Positions 1-11,872 of a stretch of 64,000 bases of DNA are shown here, one piece after another (position 1 is the first letter of the stretch; every line of letters begins with the position of its first letter). Where the stretch lies: positions 1 through 64,000 of the forward strand of contig DF237087.1 in the NCBI GenBank assembly GCA_000708835.1, written 5' to 3'. The notes beneath the pieces are model-generated. The model was given only the letters and a program-made list of their open reading frames with translations. It ran no database searches and was not told the origin of the DNA. A program made the position numbers and the translations under genes. This DNA is from Klebsormidium nitens. Taxonomy: Eukaryota; Streptophyta; Klebsormidiophyceae; Klebsormidiales; Klebsormidiaceae.

Positions 1-402
1 TCTGCGCCTCTGCGCCTCTGCGAAGGTGATACGCGCTCCATTTTCACTGTGCTTCCGTCATACCGTGGCTTCCTATCTGCCGGTTTTGATGCCCCGTCGT
101 TTCTCTCTCTGTGTACCCCCTGTACTGGATATCCTTGTAGCCTCTGCCCCCTACACAGCACAGTGGCAGATCAGGTCTGATCAGCACTGGCCTGCCAGCA
201 CTGGCCTGCCAGCACGAGCTTAAAGGTATTACTATTAGAGGTCGCCTTTCTTAGGAGGTCTTCAATCGCCTTTCTTCAATTTCATCAGGGCGTCTCATGC
301 ACATGTAGCCCTCGTAGTAGGTACCTCAAAAATGGCTGCCATTATCTCGACCTGAACAGCAACGTTCGATATAGCACAAGGCGATTACCGGGTTGAGTCA
401 AG
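1..402. other. Left-edge non-coding stretch
   Basis: I see no gene here. The first 22 bases hold a short direct repeat of TCTGCGCC. The rest is presumably the upstream region of the DUF1697 gene; no TATA box or other convincing promoter element is obvious. Confidence 0.4.
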
Positions 403-1263
403 ATGAGCCACCAATCAAGCAGAAGAAGGTCTCGAAGCGCCCTCCCACATGCTCAGCTTCAAGCTACAGCCATGCCAGCGGCAGAATCAGCCAAGCCAGA
501 GGGCTTAGAGCTGCCAGCAAAACGCAGGAAGCGGCAGGCATCGATTAAGAACACCGTACTTGAGCAGAGAAAGTTGACAAGCAAGGGAGATAATAGCTCA
601 AAAGCTGGAAATGCTACAGCCACTAGCAAGTTGTCGGTGTCAGGTCAGGAAAGTACCTTGGGGCATGGGCAAACGTCTCAGCCAAGTGTGGAGCTGGGAG
701 AGGGTATGCATCAGCAAGGCAAAACGACTTTCTTGGCTTTCCTGAGGAGCGTGAATGTGGGGAGCCACAACCGCTTGCCCATGGCAGAGCTCCGCACGCT
801 GCTCTGTGGCCTTGGTTATGAGAACGTCAGAACCTATCTTCAGAGTGGGAATGCGATATTTACTGCCCCTGCAGACACCATCTCTGAGCAGATTGCGGAG
901 AGCATAGAGTCTCGAATCAAAACAGAGCTTGGTCTCACCGTGGTTGTCGTCGTCAGAGCAAAAGGTGACCTCGCAGATGTTATTCTGCAAAACCCATTGG
1001 AAACAGAGGCTAAGAAAGATGGCTCAAGGTTCTTAGTCCTGTTCTTGTCAGACCATGTTGGTCTATCTCAGCAGGCTATAGGCGACAGCCAGTATCTCCC
1101 GGAGCGCGTTGCTTTTGGACGTCAAGAAGTATACGTCTGGTGTCCGAACGGCGTGGCCGCAGCCAAGCACGGGCCAGGGTTTTGGGAGAAGCAGTTGGGC
1201 GTTGCAGGGACAGCTCGCAACTGGAACACTGTCACCAAGTTGCTGGAGATGGCAGGGAGATGA
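403..1263 (+). CDS. DUF1697 domain protein, single exon
   Basis: This is one uninterrupted 286-residue frame from ATG to TGA. Residues about 109-285 form a DUF1697 domain. It opens with the diagnostic stretch FLAFLRSVNVGSHNRLPM, followed by LRTLLCGLGYENVRTYLQSG and the terminal motif ARNWNTVTKL. DUF1697 is widespread in bacteria and its biochemical function is unknown, so none is assigned. The first 105 residues are an extension rich in Ser, Lys and Arg, with basic clusters (RRRSRS and KRRKRQ) that could act as a nuclear localisation signal. Unlike every other supported gene here it has no intron, which fits a bacterial origin or a retrocopy. The ATG at 403 was chosen as the first in-frame ATG; a start at residue 24 or 102 would also preserve the domain. 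The domain call is strong, the exact N-terminus less so. Confidence 0.85.
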   Translation: MSHQSSRRRSRSALPHAQLQATAMPAAESAKPEGLELPAKRRKRQASIKNTVLEQRKLTSKGDNSSKAGNATATSKLSVSGQESTLGHGQTSQPSVELGEGMHQQGKTTFLAFLRSVNVGSHNRLPMAELRTLLCGLGYENVRTYLQSGNAIFTAPADTISEQIAESIESRIKTELGLTVVVVVRAKGDLADVILQNPLETEAKKDGSRFLVLFLSDHVGLSQQAIGDSQYLPERVAFGRQEVYVWCPNGVAAAKHGPGFWEKQLGVAGTARNWNTVTKLLEMAGR

Positions 1264-3834
1264 GAGCAGAAAGGTGCGGTGGGAGTATCTTCCGGAGCGC
1301 TGTTGTGAAAGGTGAGGTATGTCTGGCATGTACGCTTCTAGTATGCAAACCACACATTCTTTGCAGCAAATGTTCTCCTGCTTCCCTGAAGTCTGGATTT
1401 CCATACCTCCTTGTGAAGATCGGGATCTTTCAGATTCTTCAATGGAAGGGCTTCAAGGGATTTGCACTTATCCAGTGTGAAGAAATCCTGCTACTTTGAC
1501 GGTACAACTAGCTAAAGGGTCTATTCGTCCATTCGTTTGTACACAGATCATGCTTTCCGATCGTGTGCCAACCCTTTCTGACATAGGTACGTGTAATTTT
1601 GTTCCTTGACTGCGTCAAATAACTGCTTCAACATGAGTATACGTAATTTACAGGGGCTTTTTCGAACATACTGTTCACGATTTTCTCGATGACTGTCAAT
1701 GAAGTTCAAAGGAGACCAGCTTACTTAGTTCCTATTTCCACTTTCTGCCAACCCATGTATTTCTGGATCTTAGTACATCCAAAACTGCCCGAATTCTCAC
1801 CCGCTTTCGTACCGCAGGTTGCGATGGAAACGCTCCGTCTCAAGGATCGGGAGCAGCGGATCGGGAGCAGCGAATGGTCGTCACAGCGCCGGAGGCCCTG
1901 TGAGATGCCATTTTGGGCAGCGTGGCGGGGGATTCCGTCAACTCATACGGGGCCAGGAAGGTATTCCCGGAGGAAAATGTGTTGCCCCATAAGCGGCTCC
2001 TCCTGTTTTGGCACGCTGCAGGCATGCGACGGATTCTTCGCAAATTTCCTCAAATATGCATTCAGACTCAAATGCGCTTCTTCGTCTCTCCGTGGGTTGG
2101 CCCATCCTTCCACAGGTCCGCAAAGGTCCTTGTTCTGTCCGACTTCGTTGCTTCCCGCCTGCTCGAGGGCCTTCCGCTTCGCCCGCTCTTCGCCAACAGA
2201 ACCCACCCCGGCTCTCCTCAGCAAACAGTGCACCATCAGTCACTGCCTCCGGATTTTGGAAAGCCGTGCTTGAAGCACCTCCCTTGACCAGTCACCTCTT
2301 TCACTTACCTCAGATCTTCCGCAAAGTGCATCCTCGGCCGCTTTGCCCCTGTGCACCGTAATCGTCGCCGCAATTTTATTGACTGCGCACCCGGGTTGGC
2401 GCTTTGGAGCCCGGTTTGCTCCACTGGGGATTGGTTCTCTAGCCATTTCCCTCAGCCCCGACTCTTCCTTCGAGGATTCCGTGCAGTCAAGATCTGATGT
2501 GCAAATTCCAGCCGGAGCCATCTTAGAGCTTCGCAGACGTCTGATAACGGTCCAGCTGATGAGTCCCAATTTTGTTTTAGACCTCTTTGTGTCCATTAAG
2601 AAGTTTGAAAGTCCGTCCGATCCCAATTTATGACACAAGCAGGGAAAGCAGATCATAAGCTTCCTGTAGCTTTACAAGAATATTCTTCAAACACCAGTAA
2701 TTGCGAAATTGCAACTTGTTATATGGTAATCTGGTAATGATGCCCAGCGCTGGTAGTTTGTATGTTCGCATTCTCGAGCAAACACAATGCAGGGTGTATG
2801 TGATCATCAGCTAGCCTGCTCTATAGGAGCTAATTACTATCATGATATAGCGCTATCGCGTGCTTCGTGTATAGCTCTTCAGTGCCCGGCCGCTACATGA
2901 ATCAGCCGTTCTTACAACCATGCGTTATGCATGATCGACATAATCGCAAACGCGGCGCACCCAATTCAGGTCACCTAGCTATGCCAAGTTTGATCAAAAC
3001 GAGGAGTGTCCCGTGAAGAACAGGGTAATGGTCGAATTTGGGTCTTGCATCACGTTCAGGAAGGCCGCCGCGCGTTCATATGTAGCCTGAAGACTCCTTA
3101 TGAAAATTGCATTTTTAGAGGCGCCCGTACTTCTAACTTCCAGTACGTACTGTCTGTTGGGCGGCCGGCAGATTGTACCCATAATCCCTCGGATGGCACG
3201 TCGAAAACCGTCGATGTATACATCGAGGTACCACTTCATATTGATCGACGGCTCACGAGTAACATCTTTTATGCCGGCCGGCCCTTCGCGCAAAACCCGG
3301 CCTAAGATCGTCGGGACTCGGTTCAAATAACGCCGCTTCCAACTGCTTGGCGCCACGTACTTCGGTCTGCATGCATGCAAGCCGACACTCTCTTCGTCGT
3401 GCTCCTTGCCAATTGGCTTCTGCTGACTGCCTGATCCCAGAATGGGAGCCATGCAGGGCGCCAGGGCACTCGAAGTTCCCGCCTCCCTGACGCGAACCGA
3501 TAGCCGGCGAGGTGGCAGTCTGCGAACAGGTTTGTCGACGCCTTCGTAACGGGCCAAGGGAGGAAGACACGCCTTTTGTTAGCGGGCACTGCTGCTTGGC
3601 CCTCTGAGCACAAGCTTCCGAAATGCAGTTCATTGAGCTTGACTGCGAAGCGAAGATTGTTCGTAGTTTTCTCACCCAAACGGGTCAACTTTACGGAACG
3701 CTTGAGCTAGCTAGCCTTGTTGGAAAGTGTGAGTTGCCAAACATTCTAAGCTTGGAAGGAGGGGGCCCGATTGCAGGGAATTACAGTATCTTCCTAAACG
3801 CGAAGTTTAACTTGTGCTACCACGAGTTGGAATC
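1264..3834. other. Intergenic stretch without a supported gene
   Basis: About 2.6 kb lies between the DUF1697 gene and the FAD-Rieske gene. The open frames seen on both strands overlap each other, lack recognisable motifs and have no convincing splice partners. A perfect 14-base tandem duplication lies near 1844-1872. An open frame without an ATG start runs through 2994-3557 on the minus strand; I could not link it to any family. The last few hundred bases probably include the promoter of the next gene. Confidence 0.4.
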
Positions 3835-6800
3835 ATGGCTGCCAGCTATGTTGCCGTGCGCTCTGCAGCTTTGGCTGCCCCGAAGTGCATTGTGTTGAGG
3901 AGAGACTGCGCTACGTGCGCGCAGCCTCAGAGTGCATTTCTGGGTGCTGGGCTTCCCATGAAGAATGGGCCATCAAAGGCAGCAGCGCGGCCAATGAAGG
4001 GTGTGGTGCGTGCTGACGTCGCCAGCACAATGCCGAAGGAGGTAAGTGGTTGTCGCAGATGTAAACCAATGTATAACTAGACTGGTTGACATTTTGAGGT
4101 CGAATCAGATTCGAGTTAACCTGTACAGTTGTGACACTTGCATCTTGGCATTGAGCTTTTTGGTTCACGCTTTTCCTCAAGCGAGTGCATTGAGCTGACT
4201 GGGTGACCTCTGTTCTATAAAAGCTTCACATCTGTATCTGGACATGAGATTTACACAGCTACAACTTTGAGCTTTCTGTTTGCAGCATTCTCGTCCAAAA
4301 CGACCGGATAGCTCGTTTTTGTTGCACACCTTAGCAGACAGTCTCTTTTCAATCAGGTGCTCTAGTGTGCTACTTCTTACCCTTCAGTTTACAACTTCAA
4401 TGCGAGACTTCCATGATGCGAAGGCGATTTTTCTGTAGACACACCTGCATTAGAGATTTTGAAAGGCTCAAACACTTGTGCGAAGCAGATTTGTTACCTC
4501 TTTCATTGATGAACAATCTCGCTCTCTTCTCGCAGAGAGTGTCTGATGCGGCGGAGCGTCTGGCCGGTGGTCCCGCCAAGAACGATAAGGACCATGAGAA
4601 GTTCCTCCATATTGCTCAAGAGGCCAATGCGAAAGTACCTGGGCTGACCGAGACTGTGTGGGGTCAGAAGGTGCAAGGGCCAAAGTACCCAGCTCTGGAC
4701 AAGGATTTGAAGGTCGACGTTGTTGTCATTGGGGCGGGTATCAGCGGGCTAAGCATTGCTTATAACTTGGCTAAGGCTGGGAAGAAGGTGGCGGTGCTCG
4801 AGGGGAAGAGCAGAGGTAGGGCATTCAGCTCTCTGCTTGAGTGTTCACTTCTGGACTTTGCTCCTTCTTACTTCGTTCCGAATTACATTTAGATAGTACG
4901 AACCACATCAGAGAAGTCTCTGTTTGGTTGCATTTGACCTTGTACACTCTCACAAGAAATGCCACAGTCTTTGCTGCGTCTTGACGTCTTGAATGAGTGG
5001 CACTGAGGTATTTCGTTTGCACTCTTGCGCGAAGAGAACAGTTGATTGCGTAGTGAGCTTATTTGCTCAGGTTTCCTAAACCCGTGACAGCTCGAAATAC
5101 TTCATAATCTCGTTTCGGAAGTTTCAGACGAGTTCGTCTTTTGGAGTTGTTGTCCGGCTTATACTTTATTTGTTCTGTCTGAGCTGTTTCCTTTACTCGA
5201 AAGAAGTCCGAACCAAATTTGTTTACTCGAAAGAAGTCCGAACCAAATTTGTTCACCAGATGCACCCGGAACCGACGGCTAAGTTGGGCTGCCAGTTTCG
5301 CGTTTACTTCAATGGCATTCTCACGTTTGTCATTTAGGCCTTGAGAAGGCGCATTGCGTGAACCTTTCTTCTTTTTGCACGCAGGCAGCGGGCAGACCGG
5401 TAAGACAACTGCACACATTATGCTATGGAATGACGACTACTACCACATGCTAGAGAAGACGTGGGGTGAAGAATGGATGAAAAAGGTGGGAGAGAGCCAC
5501 CGGGAGGCTGGGGACTTTATTGAGAACGTCATCAAGGAGGAGGGCTTTGACGGCGGCTACACTCGGACAACCGGGTATCTGGTTGCCAACGACGAGGGGG
5601 TGAGTTTATTCAACTACCTGATTCGCAAACCTGTTCTATGCAACCTTTGATCCTGCGAATTCTGGTTTAGGATTCTTTTTTTTTGGGGATTTTTACATTG
5701 CGAAGTTTGCGAAGCGGGCAGACCTTTGATTAGTCCTACGTGCGTCCAATTAGATCAGACGTTTGGTTTCATTTCTTCTAAGGGGACTCGGTCGATTGAG
5801 CTCCAAGGTGCGTTCGATTTGCATCAGGCATGCGGTTTCCTGTTCATAAAGGGAACTCGATCGGGATACTCTTAGATACGGCTTATTTGAAAGTTCATTT
5901 TGAGAGCTGCAAACGAGAAAGATAAAAAGTCTCAATGAAGAGCTGCAAGAGAGGGATTGTCATTCTCTTGTGGGTATCATTCTAAAAGCTTCGCATCTGC
6001 AAGTATGTCTACTGACCCTGTTCGCCACTGCGGCAACTGCGGTGGTAAGCGCTGATGGATTGAAGCCACCACTCATTACACCTTGCGGCGATCACTTCTG
6101 CAAGAGTTTTGCATCCCCGACTCCAAGCCGACGTGCCTAAGCGAACATATTCTCAATCTCGCTCTCTGCAGCCCACCACTCTGGACATGCTGCGGAAGGA
6201 GGCGGACGCGGCCCGACGCGCGGGCTTCGAGGGTGCGGAACTGATCGATCTGAAGGGCGATCGCCGGCACGGGGGGTACTTCTCGGCGATCCGTTGGCCC
6301 GCATCCGCGGAGATCCAGCCGCTGATGTACATCAACGGACTGGCCGACGCGATCGTGAAGCACGGCGGACACGTGAGTGATTTGTGGCTCGGTACTGAAA
6401 GAGAGTCTGCGTAAGTATTGCGAACTGGTGGACAGAAGTTGGTTCTTTATTCTGCGAGGGTGTGCCTTTTACTCAAGAAATTGAGCGGCCGAAGTCTTGG
6501 CCATCGTATAAGAAATGTTGGAATGTTCTCTGCCCGTCTCCTCTTCCATATGCCCAATCTCCCCTGCAGCAATCGAAGTACGTAGATGTCAGTTCCACGA
6601 ACGAGTCACGGCAGGCATTGGCTCTTTCGAATGCACTTAATTCAAACTCCTGCCCCTATGACCTCTTCATTTTTCTGAGGCTCCTTGTCCTCGGCTGGTG
6701 CAGATATACGAGATGACCCAGGTGTCGGACATTGACGGTAACCGCGTGGCGACTAAGACGGGCCACTCCGTGACCGCGGACGCCGTGGTGGTCGCCACGG

Positions 6801-9800
6801 GCAGCCCCATCAACCACAACTTGGCGATTCATTCGCGCCAGCATGCCATGCGCTCCTACGTCGTGGGGCTCAAGCTTGAGAAGGACTCTGTCGAGTAGGA
6901 CTGCCAGTTGTTTGGTTTCTGTGTTTCGTTCTTTCGTCCTACCGTACCGGCACAGGGATTCACCACTTCTTGGTGTGAAATCATCCTGAGATTTCACCGG
7001 GCACGACGAGAATACTTTTAAATCTCACACAGATATTTTTTTGTTTCTCCACACTGAAAACAGCCGAAGAGGACCTTTTCTTCATAAAATTGTGGTTTCA
7101 CCTTTTTATAGTCGGGGCCACATTTATATTTAAAATTTCTTCGAAAGAAGGATAGAGTCGACCGTTTAGAATCGTGAATAGCGTTTCCTCATGCTGCGCG
7201 AGCGGCTTCCTTCCGACAGTTCACCATTTGTTGCATCAAATGCTCGTAGAATGTGCGACATCCTCTAAGGATTGGGGGCAGTGCCTAGCAGCTGTTTCCT
7301 ATCCAAAATACCATACCGGCAAGGGAAGTCAACTTGTATCAAATCATTCGGGGTCGGTGGGATTCATGAGTAACAGGTTCCAGGGGACATCCGGGTCTTG
7401 TTCACGTGTCCTCTATACCTTCTCTTGTTTGTATCTCTCCTCATCTTGAATCATTTTTCGAAATTGGGTATGCCGTCTCTGTGTTTCCCTTTCGACTTAA
7501 AACCTCTTCTGCCTTGTTTGCCCATAAGCGAAACGGCTCCTTCATCGAGCGCCGTCCAAGCACCTGTCATCACCTCTTTGTCAAATCTCAATCGGGTCGT
7601 CTTTATCTGCAGGCGCGCGTCTTGGTGGGATACGATGACTCCCTACCACTACACCCGCGTGGAATCGTTTGACGACCACGACGTGCTCGTGGTGGGGGGG
7701 TCCGATCACCCCACGGGCCAACACCCCAGCGAGTACTACAATGCGTACGCTCAGCTGGAGCATTACGCGCGCGAACGCTGGACGCAGGCAGGGGAGACGC
7801 TCTACCGGTGGACCGGCCAGGTGCGATGGCAGCCGTTTCTTGTTTATTCGTGCTATCGGTCGAACGTTTTTACTTTCCATACATTTCATCATGATTACAC
7901 ATGTTTTGTAGTCAGAACGTAGTCAGTATGTACAGGAGATGAAGGTGCTTCGCAAGTGGAAGCTGCTCAACACAATCCTCGTTTGGAGCATTATGTTTTG
8001 CTCCTCGCACTCGACACGCGCCGCAAAGTCTGGATTCAGCGGTCCAATTCATGTTTTGGACTTGCTAATGTCCCAATGCTGACGTAATCTGTGTTGCCGT
8101 TTGCCGTTTGCAGTTGATGGAGCCTGACGACCAGTTGGCGCTGTACGGACGGGAGCCGCTCGACGTGTCGGGCTGCCACTACATTGCCACGGGTACGTTC
8201 GGCAAGTTCTTTGTGCGAGCAAGAGTTACACTGTGAAGACAAAACCAATTGACATTTGCTTCTACTCGTTGGCCGGGCAATACAAGGTTCAGCCAGACAG
8301 AGTTGGCAGCTAACGTAAAGCAGTTCCAGGGCACCAAATTCTTCCGCAAAATCAGTAGTCCGCCGTCCGTTCTATTACGAGGCCGCACCCTCCATAGTCC
8401 TTCGCATTCATTGCGCGGAAACTTCCAACCGCTGATATCATGCTTACCGCCTTGCAGGCGACAGCGGTCAGGGCATGACGGGCGGTACTATCGCGGGGCT
8501 GGTCATCTCCAGCCTGATCCTCAACGGAAACCACAAGTGGGCGGAGGTTTACAGCCCATCTCGCATCGCGCCCCCCAACGAGATCACCGTTACTCAGCTC
8601 GCCGGCTCTATCAAGACTGTCACGCAGGTGCGGCGTCGCTTTTTCGCCTCCTTCTTTTAAATAATGAAAAACGTAGTCTGTAGTTTTCCACTTTGTTTTA
8701 TTACTTGACGCAGGTGTGGCGTTGCCTTTTCGCCTCCGCTGTTGCGACGTGGTTTGTAGTAGATTCATGTATAACGCTCCAAATTGTGGGCTTGTTCTAT
8801 TTGAAGTTGGGCTACGTGTACCCACCTCTCTTATTGTTCTGCTTGAAATTTCAGCTTGAAATCCAAGCTAGCTTAGGGCTGCAGCGGATGTTGTGAAATC
8901 TGCAGGGCTATCAGCTTAAAGAACAAGCTAAGAGGCTTCGAGGGTATTGCCCTGACGTTACATGGCGACTGTAAAGAGCGTCCCTTTGCGCTTATGTCGC
9001 CTACCTGCCCAAGGCGGTAACATTCCTTGGCGCCCATTTCGCTTTTTATGGCCGACCGTGCAATGAACGTTGCGTATTGCCCCCGGTCATGCGCCTTCTC
9101 AATGACAGAGCCATGTTCTTACAGGGTCTGGCTGAGGCTGTCCTTCCCAAGAAGCTGAACAATGTGTCAGACGTGCGCCCCGGGGATGGCGCCGTCATCC
9201 AGACCGGCACCAAGCAGGTGGCCGTGTTCCGGGACGAGGACGGCAAGGCGCACACCTACTCAGGTGCGGATTGGAGAACATTCGGGAAGCAGAGATGCTG
9301 GTTGGGGTTCTTTTGTCATACCTAGTCTGGAATTAAAGAAGAATCTGACCCGATCTCGAAAGCCTATCCTCTGAAATGTAGAGTAATCTGCGATTAACCC
9401 CTTTTTTTAGTTTACGACTATTGCCTAGTCTGGTCTCAACAGATTCGGACCAGATGTTCGAAATCCACCCTTTGAAAGGCAGAGCAATCTAGTCTTGAAG
9501 CTATCTAGTCTTGAAGCTTTTACTACAAGAATAGGCTGTATCTGTCTTTTTTCCGCATCAGGCCGAATATCTGGCCGGGGTTTGATCGGTGTTTTTTCTT
9601 AACGGTCTGCCGTGCTAGTTCAAGAAGACGGCTCTTTCTGCAAAGGAGTAGTGTGTAAAACGTGTTTGATAGAAGGTGACTGAATTTGAAAAGCGCCGTC
9701 CTCGTGCAGCGATTTGCCCACATTTGAAGTGCGAGACGCAGTGGAACCCGAACGACATGACGTTTGACTGCCCCTGGTAAGTCTCCTGGGGGATTAATCT

Positions 9801-10120
9801 TCAGAATATTCCTACTGATATACGCGCAGACGACATGCCTTTCCTCTGCAAATCCTTTGCAAATTGTGGTAAAGAAAGTGGCAGTCTGATTAGCAAGCGA
9901 ACGAGGAGAGATTCTGCGTTGTACACTTCGAAGTTTTGACATCCAGATTGTTGCCTGTTGCTCAATTCCGTTCCTGACTCTCGGGCCGCTCCTTCCTTTT
10001 CATTTCGATTGATGATTGTCAATTTCCCTTTGTATTTGCAGCCACGGGAGTCAGTTTGACCGGTATGGCAAGTGCATCCAAGGCCCGGCGAAGGAGGGGC
10101 TGCAACCACTTGAGTTGTAG
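3835..10120 (+). CDS. Plastid-type FAD-dependent oxidoreductase with C-terminal Rieske domain
   Basis: Exons: 3835-4041, 4536-4815, 5385-5599, 6172-6372, 6704-6894, 7613-7820, 8114-8192, 8458-8627, 9125-9263, 9710-9776 and 10042-10120. They join in frame to 611 residues. Residues 1-69 look like a plastid transit peptide, rich in Ala, Ser and Arg. A DAO-type FAD fold starts at about 129 with VVVIGAGISGLSIAYNLAKA (GxGxxG at 135-140). Near the end of the oxidoreductase part are WWDTMTPYHYTRV and GDSGQGMTGG, both typical of bacterial FAD-Rieske proteins. The C-terminus carries a Rieske [2Fe-2S] site: C566-P-H568 and C584-P-C-H587. In that family electrons are thought to pass between the flavin and the cluster; the substrate is unknown. 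All introns are GT-AG. Intron 5 has the less usual donor GTAGGA, supported by phase and by homology across the junction. The gene converges on the carotenoid dioxygenase gene. Confidence 0.9.
5192..5251. repeat. Two perfect 30-base tandem copies inside an intron
   Basis: Positions 5192-5221 and 5222-5251 are identical, beginning TTTACTCGAAAGAAGTCCGA. They lie in intron 2 of the FAD-Rieske gene, which points to a recent slippage or duplication event. No coding role is seen. Confidence 0.9.
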
Positions 10121-11872
10121 AATTGATTGAGACGTTCAGAGTGAGAGGTATTGTAATCTGGTACTACGCCATTCTTGAGTTGTAAGTTTTGATCGAGACG
10201 TTGAGGTGAGAAGCGTTGTAGGTTGGTATTACACCATTTTTGCAGTAGGGAAGGATAATCGCGGTGAGGTTAAGGAGGTGTTGTGACAGCGCAGCCAGGT
10301 GTTGCGAACCCATTTTTGGTGCGTTGCTTTAATGAGCACTTGTACACATTTGAGAACTATTGAGAGTTGGAAAATGCATTGGTTTGGCCGTGAATCATGT
10401 GTCCTGACCAGCGTACTCATCTTCCAATTAGTTTGTCAGTCCTCGGGTTAGAACGTCGTGAGACACACGCTCTTGTACTGAATCGGAATGCCTATCTTTC
10501 CAGCCTTTTTCGGTTCAGAAGTTTTGAAATTGCTCAGTCGATAATTGCAGACAAAATAAAATCTTCGTGTACGTCATCTTGCAAGGATGTTGGTTAGCAG
10601 AAGACAGAAAATTCCATACAGAAGGCAATCGAATGGTGTTTGTCTGATCAACATTTCTCTTGCGGGATCACATCATTTTGCCAACTCTCGGTGTATGTGT
10701 TCTAGTCGAAGGATATGAATTACCTATTACATTGATTGAGTGACAGCTAAAATAAGTTTATTTGTGGATCTATTCTAGACAAGGGAAATAAATTGCGTGC
10801 GCACTCGAGTCCGCACGTTCCGACCTCTCGCACCACCGCACCCGTCTTTCGAGCTTCGAGCGTCAGGCCAGTCGAAATTATACGAACAGTTGCTATCATT
10901 GCAATAATTGAATCGCGGTTACAATCGAACAAATTGAATGGGTCGGTTGGTAACAGTTGGAAACGCATCGTTAGTAGTAAGTGCGAGCATGTGCAATGTA
11001 CAAATGGCCACACGATCAACACTCCTGCAGCATGCCGGTCTGCACGCTTGGCATGGAAATAACCTGAAAAACATTTCGCTGCATACACATTATGCGGAAA
11101 CACATCCATAATATATACCCGACTCCATACAACATCAAACGATAATTTCAATTACGAATTACAAATGAATTTGACGTGCACTGCGAATCTGGGCTATGTC
11201 TCGGCGAGATCATTCGATATACTAAGCAAACCCCTTTCCATGCAAGGTGACACCCAAGCTATGACAATTGCGTTGGGTTTGTCCAATCTCTACGAAAAGC
11301 GTCGGGGATCGTTGATTGTCCATTTTCCCCTCCAGTCGGAACGTTTGGAATACCTTCATTGTTTCAAACTGTAAATCGATCGAAACGATTACATGGATAA
11401 TTGTCGTTTAATACCACACATGGGAACCTGAATTCCAGAATTTTGGCAGTCAACTTAAGACTGCAAGTCTTTCTTTTCCAAAGCTATTCAACAACCTTTG
11501 CGAGCTGGACGCCGCTCAGGACGTGTGCAAAGTGACCACCTAATCGATTCTATTTCGCTGTCAAGGAGTCGCGCCTATCGACCGTGATAAGGTACTGCTT
11601 TCCAAGCAAGCAATCCAGAGCTGTTTACGAATCTAAGCCTGACCCCCTATGTACAACCGCGAGTCAAAGAATCGCGTGCAATCTGCGTTACCCCAATGAT
11701 CGGTATGTTGTCAAATTCGCGTGCGCTCTGCGTTATCTTTGACTAAATCTAGCGTAGCCCAACTGCTTCGGATGTAACGAATGAATGTATGAATGCCAGC
11801 AATTAGCCCAGCGTCAAACTAGACTGCGAAGCTTTGCCCAATCTGCTTAATCGATGCGCGTGACTAGGTTGC
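10121..11872. other. Convergent intergenic region
   Basis: This lies between the 3' ends of the FAD-Rieske gene (plus) and the carotenoid dioxygenase gene (minus). Just after the first stop, the TTGAGTTGTA motif and its flank are loosely repeated (about 10107-10120 and 10172-10184), probably in the 3' untranslated region. The rest is AT-richer, with only short meaningless open frames. No gene is supported. Confidence 0.4.

Noticed and set aside
2994-3557. Minus-strand open frame of 187 codons
   Set aside because: It does not begin with ATG, has no recognisable motif, and overlaps other frames of similar length. It reads as chance in a GC-moderate region.
6892-6900. Reading the TAG after KDSVE in the FAD-Rieske gene as a real stop
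   Set aside because: The GT within GAGTAGGA works as a donor, and the next exon restores KDSVERASWWDTMTPYHY, which is the expected family sequence.
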